Below are positions 33,755-42,300 of a stretch of 64,000 nt of DNA, piece after piece. This stretch comes from an uncultured Clostridia bacterium (GTDB lineage Bacteria; Bacillota; Clostridia; Oscillospirales; Acutalibacteraceae): assembly GCA_944384995.1 (NCBI GenBank), contig CALWVN010000005.1:47176-111175 (forward strand), in the 5' to 3' direction. The number at the start of each line of letters is the position of its first letter. Positions within the stretch are counted from its first letter, which is position 1. The notes beneath the pieces were generated by a model. The model did no database searches and was not told where the DNA came from. It saw only the letters and a program-made list of their open reading frames with translations. A program made the position numbers and the translations under genes.

Positions 33755-36217
33755 ATGGAAATTCGCATTGCGCTGGCGGGCAACCCCAACAGCGGCAAGA
33801 CGACGCTGTTCAACGCCCTGACCGGTTCCAACCAATTTGTCGGCAACTGGCCCGGCGTTACGGTGGAGAAAAAAGAGGGAAAGCTCAAAAAGCACAGCGA
33901 TGTTAAGATCGTGGACTTACCCGGCATTTACTCCCTGTCGCCGTACACGCTTGAAGAGGTCGTGGCGCGCAACTTCCTGCTGGAGGAGCGTCCCGACGCG
34001 ATCCTCAATATCATCGACGGCACGAACCTCGAGCGCAACCTCTACCTGACCACGCAGCTCACGGAACTGGGGATCCCGGTCGTCGTTGCGGTCAACATGA
34101 TGGACGTCGTCAAGAAAAACGGCGACCGCATCGATATTGAAGCGCTTTCAACCGCGCTCGGCTGCAAGGTCGTGGAGATCTCGGCGCTCAAGGGTACAGG
34201 GGTCAAAGAGGCTGCCGAAGCCGCGATCGAAGCGGCGAAGGGCGCGGTGACCGTGCCGCAGCACAGCTTTTCGGGCGCGGTGGAGCACGCGCTCGCACAC
34301 ATTGAAGAAGCCGCCGTACACGACCTGCCCGCCGAACAGCAGCGCTGGTATGCGATCAAAATTTTCGAGCGCGATGAAAAGGTGCTCGAAAAATTAAAGC
34401 TTCCCGCCGACGTTGCGGCGCATATCGAGCAGGATATTCAGGATGCGGAAAAAGAGCTTGACGACGACGCCGAAAGCATCATCACCAATGAGCGCTATGT
34501 GTATATCGCATCCGTCATCAAATCCTGCTATCAGAAAAAGAGCAAGGCAAAGCTCACCACCTCCGACAAGATCGACCGCGTTGTCACCAACCGGTGGCTT
34601 GCGCTCCCGATCTTTGCCGTGGTCATGTTCATCGTGTATTATGTCTCGGTCACGACGGTCGGCACCTGGGCGACCGACTGGGCGAACGACGGCGTGTTCG
34701 GCGACGGCTGGCACCTTTGGGGCGGCGCAGCATATGAAGAAGCCGCGGAGGACTATGTGATCCCCGGCGCCGAAACAGAAGCCTTCTTGGAAGCTGCCGC
34801 CGAAGCCGGCGCTGTGGATGAAGCCGCGTCTACCGAAGAGGAGACCGTGCTCATCCCCGAAATCGCCCAAAACGTCACCGCAACGGCCGTGCTGTATGAC
34901 GACGAGGGCAACGTCACCGACGAGATCCCCGTGGATTACGCTACATATCTCGAGGCCTCGCAGGTCGAAGAGCCCGACCCCGCCGACTACGGCGTATGGG
35001 TGCCCGGCATCCCGGTGCTTGTGGAATCGGGCTTGACGGCAATAAACTGTGCCGACTGGCTGCAGGGGCTGATCTTGGACGGCATCGTCGGCGGCGTCGG
35101 CGCGGTGCTCGGCTTCGTGCCGCAGATGCTCGTGCTGTTCATCTTTCTGGCATTCTTGGAGAGCTGCGGCTACATGGCGCGCGTGGCGTTCGTCATGGAC
35201 CGTATTTTCCGCAAATTCGGCCTTTCGGGCAAATCCTTCATCCCGATGCTCATCGGCACGGGCTGCGGCGTGCCCGGTATCATGGCGTCGCGTACCATTG
35301 AAAACGAACGCGACCGCCGCATGACCATTATGACCACCACCTTTATCCCCTGCGGGGCAAAGCTCCCGATCATTGCACTGATCGCCGGCGCGCTGTTTGA
35401 CGGCGCGTGGTGGGTCTCGCCGAGCGCCTATTTTATCGGCGTGGCTGCGATCATCGTCTCGGGTATCATGCTCAAAAAGACCAAGCTGTTTTCGGGCGAT
35501 CCTGCCCCGTTCGTTATGGAGCTGCCCGCTTACCACTGGCCGACTGTCGGCAATGTGCTGCGCTCCATGTGGGAACGCGCCTGGTCATTCATCAAAAAAG
35601 CGGGGACGGTCATCCTGCTTTCGTCCATCGTGCTGTGGTTCTTACAGGCGTTCGGCGTTGAAAACGGCAGCTTCGGCATGGTTGAAGACCTCAACAACTC
35701 CGTGCTTGCCGTGATCGGCAGCGGCATCGCTTGGATCTTCGCACCACTCGGCTGGGGCAACTGGCAGAGCGCGGTGGCGACCATCACGGGTCTGATTGCC
35801 AAAGAAAATGTAGTCGGTACGTTCGGTGTTCTGTTCGGCGGCTTCGACGAGGTTGCCGAGAACGGCTGGCAGATCTGGGCGAATATGCGTCAGGTCTACA
35901 CGCCCTTGTCCGCATATTCCTTCCTGATTTTCAACCTGCTCTGCGCGCCGTGCTTTGCGGCGATGGGCGCGATCAAGCGTGAGATGAACAACGGCAAATG
36001 GACGGCTTTCGCCATAGCCTATCAATGCGTGTTCGCATATGCGATCTCCCTCATTGTCTACCAGCTCGGTATGCTCTTCACAGGGCAGGGCCATGTCGTC
36101 GGCGCGATCGCCGCGTTTATTCTGCTGGGGCTCATCTGCTTCATGCTGTTCCGTCCAGATCCCGAAAAGAAAAGACGCGCCCGGTTGCATGCGGCCGCCG
36201 CTGCTGCAACCAAATAA
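33755..36217 (+). CDS. feoB: FeoB, ferrous iron transporter
   Basis: An 820-residue membrane GTPase. G-domain: GNPNSGKTT (G1), NWPGVTVEKKEG, DLPGIYSLSPYT (G3), NMMD (G4). Gate/Nramp-like core: GFVPQMLVLFIFLAFLESCG, IGTGCGVPGIMASRTIENER, FIPCGAKLPI, and GLIAKENVVGTFGVLFG. Between the first and second transmembrane segments is an unusually long acidic loop of ~100 residues (about 325-430). ATG 33755 is preferred because AAAGGAAG precedes it; an ATG at 33728 lies inside the operator. Imports Fe2+ under anoxic conditions. Confidence 0.96.
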   Translation: MEIRIALAGNPNSGKTTLFNALTGSNQFVGNWPGVTVEKKEGKLKKHSDVKIVDLPGIYSLSPYTLEEVVARNFLLEERPDAILNIIDGTNLERNLYLTTQLTELGIPVVVAVNMMDVVKKNGDRIDIEALSTALGCKVVEISALKGTGVKEAAEAAIEAAKGAVTVPQHSFSGAVEHALAHIEEAAVHDLPAEQQRWYAIKIFERDEKVLEKLKLPADVAAHIEQDIQDAEKELDDDAESIITNERYVYIASVIKSCYQKKSKAKLTTSDKIDRVVTNRWLALPIFAVVMFIVYYVSVTTVGTWATDWANDGVFGDGWHLWGGAAYEEAAEDYVIPGAETEAFLEAAAEAGAVDEAASTEEETVLIPEIAQNVTATAVLYDDEGNVTDEIPVDYATYLEASQVEEPDPADYGVWVPGIPVLVESGLTAINCADWLQGLILDGIVGGVGAVLGFVPQMLVLFIFLAFLESCGYMARVAFVMDRIFRKFGLSGKSFIPMLIGTGCGVPGIMASRTIENERDRRMTIMTTTFIPCGAKLPIIALIAGALFDGAWWVSPSAYFIGVAAIIVSGIMLKKTKLFSGDPAPFVMELPAYHWPTVGNVLRSMWERAWSFIKKAGTVILLSSIVLWFLQAFGVENGSFGMVEDLNNSVLAVIGSGIAWIFAPLGWGNWQSAVATITGLIAKENVVGTFGVLFGGFDEVAENGWQIWANMRQVYTPLSAYSFLIFNLLCAPCFAAMGAIKREMNNGKWTAFAIAYQCVFAYAISLIVYQLGMLFTGQGHVVGAIAAFILLGLICFMLFRPDPEKKRRARLHAAAAAATK

Positions 36218-36262
36218 AATCATCAAAACAAAACCTGTATTTGCCGTAAAGGAGGCTTTCCC

Positions 36263-36460
36263 GTGCTCACATTCCTTTCTCAAAACCTCGCAACGATCCT
36301 GATTTCGCTTGCGCTGTTCGCCGTGGTGGCGCTTGTGATCGTCCACCTTGTGCGCAACCGCCGAAAGGGAAAGTCCTCCTGCGGCTGCAACTGTGCAGGC
36401 TGCCCGATGTCGGGCGCGTGCCACGCAGGGAAGCCGCAGGCAGATCCACATCATTCCTGA
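36263..36460 (+). CDS. FeoB-associated Cys-rich membrane protein
   Basis: A 65-residue protein with one membrane helix (residues ~8-30), a basic RNRRKGK stretch, then CGCNCAGCPMSGACH. This is the small FeoB-associated Cys-rich protein common downstream of clostridial feoB; its role may be metal handling at the membrane. AAAGGAGG site before the GTG start at 36263. Confidence 0.9.
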   Translation: MLTFLSQNLATILISLALFAVVALVIVHLVRNRRKGKSSCGCNCAGCPMSGACHAGKPQADPHHS

Positions 36461-36485
36461 CATTCTCCCCTCATGATATTTCCTT

Positions 36486-36686
36486 TAAGGTAAGGGGAGT
36501 CGAACCCGATATGGTTTCAAACGGAATCTTTCCGTTTGAAACTGCTGTGCACCGAAAACGACGGGAGTGCGGATGGATTTTTTCTTTTGAGACGGCAGGC
36601 AGGCTGCCGCCTGTCAACGTCGAAAAAGGGAAAAGCCGCCGCAGAACCGAATTTTCGGCATATGGGGTTTGGCTCTCCTTACCTTA
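36486..36686 (+). ncRNA. Candidate structured RNA (or MITE-like element) with 22-bp closing stem
   Basis: 36486-36507 pairs with 36665-36686 over 22 consecutive positions; the only three non-Watson-Crick pairs are G-U wobbles when read as RNA from the plus strand. Inside lie a perfect 13-bp hairpin (36514-36526 with 36530-36542), a nested pair CGACG/CGTCG (36559-36563, 36618-36622) around CGGCAG/CTGCCG, and CCGAA-TT-TTCGG (36647-36658). No convincing reading frame. A strong terminator follows at 36696. Alternative: a small non-autonomous element with terminal inverted repeats. Confidence 0.55.
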
Positions 36687-36695
36687 TACAGGGTT

Positions 36696-36734
36696 GGACC
36701 GTTCCGCTTTAAGCGGGGCGGTCCTGCCTTTTTG
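36696..36734 (+). terminator. Intrinsic terminator after the structured element
   Basis: GGACCGTTCCGC (36696-36707) pairs with GCGGGGCGGTCC (36713-36724), 12 bp with two G-U pairs, followed by TGCCTTTTTG. Ends the feo operon and/or the element. Confidence 0.8.
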
Positions 36735-36780
36735 TCCCCAAGGCTTGTGCCGGCAATATGTGACGAGACTGCACTTTTTG

Positions 36781-36808
36781 TTGACAAAGAATAGAAATAT
36801 GATATAAT
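36781..36808 (+). promoter_or_regulatory. Promoter of the secreted dockerin protein gene
   Basis: TTGACA (36781-36786), 16-nt spacer, TATAAT (36803-36808), both full consensus. Confidence 0.85.
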
Positions 36809-36865
36809 TTTTACAAGAAATATTGATATTTTTTATTCAAAAAAACAAAAGAGGGAGTATAAATT

Positions 36866-37882
36866 ATGAAAAGGAAACGATCTGTTTTGTTGGCTGCACT
36901 GCTTGTGCTGTTTTGCCTCGTGCCCGTGTCTGCCGCGGAACCGACGGATGCGCCCGGCGTCAATGAGGTGTATTTAGGGGACCTCGGCACGGACGGCGTG
37001 GATGCTACGGACGCGCGCTATATCTTGCAGGTCGCTGCGGGGTTGCGCACCGCCGATGCAAATCAGGCGAATTTGCTGGATATCGACCGCCAAAACGGCG
37101 TTACGGCGGTGGATGCGCGCTGGGCGCTGCAAATTGCTGCAGGACTGCGCGGTGCGCGTATTTATAACACGGTGACAAGCGAGATCCGCGATTTGGAGAT
37201 CGTTCGCCCCGTCACCGCGGCGGAAGTCGCGGCGGCGATCAACAGCGCTACGGCATCGGCGGTGAACGGCGGTGCGGGCTACACGTGGACGCGTGAAAGC
37301 CACATTACCGAGCCCATTGACCTCGGGGAAAACACGAGCGCGATCAACGATATTATCAAAAGAATTGATCCCAACGCCGGCATAGATTCCGTGGTCGGCG
37401 GCTTTATCGGTGTCGGTGAGCACCGCGCGACGGTTGGAAAAGGGCAGGACGCGGCGAGCGCCATCGGCTATCACGGCGAAAACTATCGGCTGAAAGCGAC
37501 CGCGCTGCGCGCGGAGGACATTCAGAACCTGCAAGCGGATGGCAATACCTATACGTTCACCCTGCCTGACGCCCATTCCCCGCAAAAGAACGGAGATACG
37601 GCGCTTTCCCGCTTGACGGATGACATCCTGACGCAAGCGGAAATCTCCGCCGAGCTCCGGGAACAGCTTGGCGGTTTGGCATTCTTAGTCAGCGTGACAA
37701 ATCTGGATATTGTGTATTCCGATATCCGTGTTACGGCGGTCATCGAAAACGGCGAACTGCAAGAACTGCGCTATTCGTTCAGCGCCGATGTGCAGGAGCT
37801 TGGGCTGACTACTTCGATCATTCCGATCACAGGCACGGGCGCCATGACGACTTCGGCGTCGTATACCAATTTCGTCTATTGA
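36866..37882 (+). CDS. Secreted protein with N-terminal dockerin-like module
   Basis: A 338-residue exported protein. Signal peptide 1-23 (KRKRSVLLAALLVLFCLV, cleavage near VSAAE). Residues ~38-95 form a dockerin type I-like pair of calcium loops: GDLGTDGVDATDARYILQVA and DIDRQNGVTAVDARWALQIA. The remaining ~240 residues are an unrecognised domain with KSTLTDD-like helices and a beta-rich end. Dockerins bind cohesins on scaffolds or cell surface; no cohesin is present in the window. GAGGGAG site before ATG. Single-gene unit between its own promoter and terminator. Confidence 0.75.
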   Translation: MKRKRSVLLAALLVLFCLVPVSAAEPTDAPGVNEVYLGDLGTDGVDATDARYILQVAAGLRTADANQANLLDIDRQNGVTAVDARWALQIAAGLRGARIYNTVTSEIRDLEIVRPVTAAEVAAAINSATASAVNGGAGYTWTRESHITEPIDLGENTSAINDIIKRIDPNAGIDSVVGGFIGVGEHRATVGKGQDAASAIGYHGENYRLKATALRAEDIQNLQADGNTYTFTLPDAHSPQKNGDTALSRLTDDILTQAEISAELREQLGGLAFLVSVTNLDIVYSDIRVTAVIENGELQELRYSFSADVQELGLTTSIIPITGTGAMTTSASYTNFVY

Positions 37883-37898
37883 GCTTCATGCAATAAAA

Positions 37899-37934
37899 CA
37901 GGGCTTCGGTTTTTGCCGAAGCCCTGCCTTTTTG
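37899..37934. terminator. Bidirectional terminator between dockerin gene and prfB
   Basis: 11-bp stem CAGGGCTTCGG / CCGAAGCCCTG (37899-37909, 37916-37926) followed by CCTTTTTG; T-rich on both sides of convergent genes. Confidence 0.85.
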
Positions 37935-37951
37935 TACGATTTGTCTGCTGC

Positions 37952-39073
37952 TTATGCCTGCCCTAAATTTTTCTGCGACTCCATTTTGAGATAAGCGTGG
38001 ATGAAGCCGTCCAGGTCTCCGTCCATAACGCCGTTGATGTTGCCCGTTTCGTAGTTGGTGCGGTGATCCTTCACGAGCTGATAGGGCATGAACACATACG
38101 AACGGATCTGGCTGCCCCAGGCGATCTCCTTTTGGTCGCCCTTGATGTCGGAGATCTTCTCCAGATGCTCGCGCTCCTTGATTTCCACGAGCTTCGACTT
38201 GAGCATGCGCATGGCGACCTCGCGGTTCTGGTGCTGGCTGCGCTCCACCTGGCAGGCGACGACGATCCCCGTGGGGATGTGCGTCAGCCGCACGGCGGAG
38301 GAGGTCTTGTTGACCTTCTGCCCGCCCGCGCCGCTGGAACGGTACACGTCCATTTTGATGTCCTCGGGCGCGATCTCGACCTCGATCGTGTCGTCGATCT
38401 CGGGCATGACCTCCAAGGAGGCGAACGATGTGTGCCGCCGCCCTTCGGAATCAAACGGGGACACGCGCACCAGGCGGTGGATGCCCGTTTCGCTTTTTAA
38501 GTAGCCGTAGGCGTTTTCGCCCTCAATGAGGATGCTTGCGGACTTGAGCCCCGCCTCGTCCCCGTCAAGATAGTCGAGCGTCGAGACCTTGTAGCCGTGG
38601 CGCTCGCCCCAGCGGGTATACATGCGAAACAGCATCTGTGCCCAATCCTGCGCCTCGGTGCCGCCCGCACCCGCGTGAAAGGTGAGGATGGCGTTTTTGC
38701 TGTCATATTCGCCCGTCAGCAGGGTGGTGAGCGTCATCGTGTCTAAGTCCTGCTCAAATTTGCGCACGTTCTCAGTACATTCGGGAAGCAGCGATTCGTC
38801 CTCTTCTTCATCGGCAAGCTCGATCATGACCAGCGCGTCGTCATAGTCGCCGCGCAGCTTTTCATAGGCCGAAACCTTGGATTTCAGCGTGCTTGTGCGC
38901 TTGAGCACGGCTTGGGATCTTTGCAGATCATCCCAAAAGCCGTCTTGGGCGGCCTGTGCTTCCAAATCTGCGATCTCCGCCTTCATCTTTTCCAGCCCCA
39001 GCGCCTCAGCCAGCTCGTCGAGCGCATTTTTGTGGGACAAAAGCTGCCCGCGCAGCTCTTCATATTGCAGCAT
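37952..39073 (-). CDS. prfB: Peptide chain release factor 2
   Basis: A 373-residue class I release factor recognising UGA/UAA. FHAGAGGTEAQDWAQML, the anticodon-like tripeptide SPF in RVSPFDSEGRRHTSF, and the GGQ motif in SSGAGGQKVNKTSSAVR are all present. Reading is continuous from MLQYEELRGQLL: the internal UGA that forces a programmed +1 frameshift in most prfB genes is absent. Monocistronic on the minus strand. Confidence 0.96.
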   Translation of the reverse strand: MLQYEELRGQLLSHKNALDELAEALGLEKMKAEIADLEAQAAQDGFWDDLQRSQAVLKRTSTLKSKVSAYEKLRGDYDDALVMIELADEEEDESLLPECTENVRKFEQDLDTMTLTTLLTGEYDSKNAILTFHAGAGGTEAQDWAQMLFRMYTRWGERHGYKVSTLDYLDGDEAGLKSASILIEGENAYGYLKSETGIHRLVRVSPFDSEGRRHTSFASLEVMPEIDDTIEVEIAPEDIKMDVYRSSGAGGQKVNKTSSAVRLTHIPTGIVVACQVERSQHQNREVAMRMLKSKLVEIKEREHLEKISDIKGDQKEIAWGSQIRSYVFMPYQLVKDHRTNYETGNINGVMDGDLDGFIHAYLKMESQKNLGQA

Positions 39074-39288
39074 ACAGATAGTTTCCTTTTCTTCAAAAAT
39101 TTTACAGCCTTATTATTTTACTATACTCCGGCGGAATATGCAACAGTTTTGCGGGCGCTTCGGCGTAGAAGCGGCGCCGCACGACGAAATTTTATTACAA
39201 TTCACCAAACAAAAAGACAGGTCGCCGGCGAAATACATCGACAATATATTAAGGAAAAGTAAAATATTGCTGTCTGTGTATATTTTTG

Positions 39289-39317
39289 TTGCATCCTGCT
39301 TGCGAATTTGTTACAAT
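39289..39317 (+). promoter_or_regulatory. Promoter of the giant Ig-like/dockerin gene
   Basis: TTGCAT (39289-39294), 17-nt spacer, TACAAT (39312-39317). Confidence 0.65.
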
Positions 39318-39360
39318 AAAACCATATTCGGGCATTTTGCCCGTCAGGAGCTGATAACAA

Positions 39361-42300
39361 GTGCAAAAGAGAGGAAACAAGGCATTAAGCATCGTGCTTT
39401 GCGCGCTGCTGATGCTGACCATGGCGATGCCCGCGCTCGTCGCAGCCGCGGCGGACGCGCAGCTCGTCATCACGGATGAAGACGGTGCCGAGGTCACCGA
39501 ACGGCTGGAGGTACAGGAGTACCGTGACATACAGCTGGGTTATACGACCTCCGGCGACGTACCCGAAGGTGCGTATGTCACCTGGGAAAGTAATCTGCCC
39601 TTGCTTGCAGGTGTCGATGAAAACGGCAAAGTAACGGGGTATGATTACTCGAAAGAAGCGATTATCACCCAGTGGATCGACGAAAACATCCGTTCCCTGC
39701 CGCTTGTCGGCGATTCTCTGGCGGATTCCATCATGTCGGATATCGAAGCGACCTGCGAGGAGATGGGCGTGGATCTTGCGGATCTGAACAACGACATGAT
39801 CGTTTTCATTGTCCGTGAATTGGCGGGCGATACGCTTGCCGACAGCCTGCAAGCGGCGCTTGACAATATGAATGTCGAGATCACCGCCACGCTGCATGCG
39901 GCGGACGGCTCGGTACTTGCGACCGATACGATAGAGGTCGTTGTCACAAAGAGCCTGATCGCGGATATCGCGCCCACGGGCGTGCATATCACGAATAAGA
40001 ATTCCGTACCGACTACCGTTGCCGTCGGCGCAACAGTGCAGCTGTACGGCGTGTGCACGCCCGTACGCCTCGAGCAGGGCATCAAATGGACGATGGGCGC
40101 CACGATTTTTGATACCACCTCGGACGATCGTGCGAATGTCTCCGAAGACGGCCTTGTGACCTTTACCGCGCCGGGTGAGACGACGGTGCGGCTCAATCCG
40201 GAAAGCGCGCTGTATGCTGCGTTTACCGACACCATCACCTTTACGGTCGTCGATCCCTTCGAACTGCCGGTCGAGAGCTTTGATATCGTCGGCGAGACCA
40301 CGATCGACGAGGGCGAGACCACGCAGCTTTCCATCGATAACCTGCTGCCTGCGGGCGCGTATACGGGCGACCTTGTTTGGGAAAGCTCCGATCCGACCGT
40401 AGCCGTGGTTGACCAAACCGGTCTTGTTACGGGCCTGGACGGCGGCAGCGGTGTGTTTGAACTGAACCGTAAAACCAATATTACCGCATCTATTGACGGG
40501 GTTTCCCGCTCTGTGGAGGTGCAGGTCAATAAAAATATCCTCAACGCGGTCATTTCCGGCGTGGAGATCGTGGGCAATGCCAATATCCCGAACAATACCA
40601 CGACGAACTATACGATGAAGATCACCCCCGACCGCTTGAACAACAGCAGCGATGTGCAGCGCGAATGGGGTATCACTGACCCGATGACCGGCGAGGTCGT
40701 TTGGGCGACGGCAGACGTACCGGCGAATACCAATGTTGCTACCCTGACCGCCGACGGCGCGCTGACCCCCAAATCCAGCAGTATTATGACCATTCACGCC
40801 CGTGCCACGCAGGGAGAAACGGTGCTGGAAACGAGCATGACCGTCAGCGCAGGCACGCCAATCGAAAGCTTTACGCTCGAAATGGGTAAGGGGTTTGTCG
40901 ATCTTTTGATCGGTTTCAACATGGAGCGCTGCCTGGAGGAAGGTAAATCCGGGCAATTGGATATCACCAATATTCTACCGGCGGAATATGACTCCGATCT
41001 TTTGAACAACGTGATTTGGAGCAGTTCCGATCCGAGTGTCGCGACTGTGGATGAAAACGGTCGTGTGTTTGGCATGAACTCCGGCGGGTTGACCATTTAC
41101 CACAGCAAATCCGTTACGATCACGGCGAGCATTGGCGGCGTGTCCGCGTCGATCACCTTCAACGTCCGCGGTGCGAGCGTGGAAAATTTGGTCGCTGCCT
41201 CTATTTCGGGCAATGATTATGTCATCAAGGATTTTCCCCTCTCGTATTCGGCGACCTTTGCCCCGCCGCGTATCAGCGTAAATAACCAGCACTGGGGCGT
41301 CTCGTATGACGACGGCTCCCGTCCGTGGGAACCCGACTGGGACAGCACCAGCGGTAATCAACAGAACAGCATAGCGAGCGTGGACAACAACGGCATGGTT
41401 ACGGGTCTTGCCGCGGGCAGCACAACGGTGTGGTACTTTGCCCATGAGGGCCTGACCTCTGTGGACGGTTCTTATGCGGAAGCAACCAAGGACATCACCG
41501 TCGTCGAGCTCGAACCCGAAAGCATCACGATCACCGCACCCACGCGCACGAATTACGTCGAGGGCGAGACCGAGCTTGACCTTACAGGGCTGAAAGTAGA
41601 GCTCAATTACAGCCGCGAGACGATCAGCCAATATTACGATACGACCGGCTGGTCGGACAGCGATTTTACCGTGGAAGTCACGGATTACACGGTCGGCGAG
41701 ATCAACCAGAGCATATTGGATACCGAGCAGCATATCCTTGTGACTGTCACGCGCGCGGGCAAAAGTTACCGCGGTGTGTTCACCATCACGCTCGAATCCA
41801 AAAAACTGACGGACATCACACTTGAAAATCCGCGCTATCCCTACAACGAAGGCGAATATCAGCTTGACTTGGAGGGGCTGACTGTCACGGCAAATTACAG
41901 CAACGCCGCTTCCGAGCAGGTCACGGACTACACAGTGGATTACAGCGCCTTTAACCCGACGCTCCTTGATGTGGAGCAGCAAATCCCCGTTACCTATACG
42001 CACGCGGGGCTTTCTGCTACGGCATACTTCCCGGTCATCGTGTACGGCTACCCGGTCGTCACGGTAGACGCGGGCGAATATGCCGGCGGCTGGACGACGG
42101 GCGATGTGACCCTGTCGCTTTCCGCCACACACCCGATGGGCGGCTTAACGTATTCCTACTATACGGATTCCGACCCCACCTGGCGGACAATCGAGGGCGA
42201 CGCGCTCGTTATCAACACCAACGGCAGCGATACCTATTACTTTAAGGCGGTCAACTCCGTCGGCATGGAAAGTGCGGTCACCGAGCCCATTACCGTGCAG

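Noticed and set aside
34394-35536. A 380-residue antisense frame under feoB
   Set aside because: Same reasoning: mirror of a strongly conserved plus-strand gene.
36418-36807. A 129-residue open frame after the Cys-rich Feo protein
   Set aside because: It overlaps the structured element and terminator, has no ribosome site and no family likeness; treated as a chance frame.
39385-40956. A 523-residue antisense frame under the giant protein
   Set aside because: Arg/His-rich shadow of the repeat-bearing secreted gene; no start signals.
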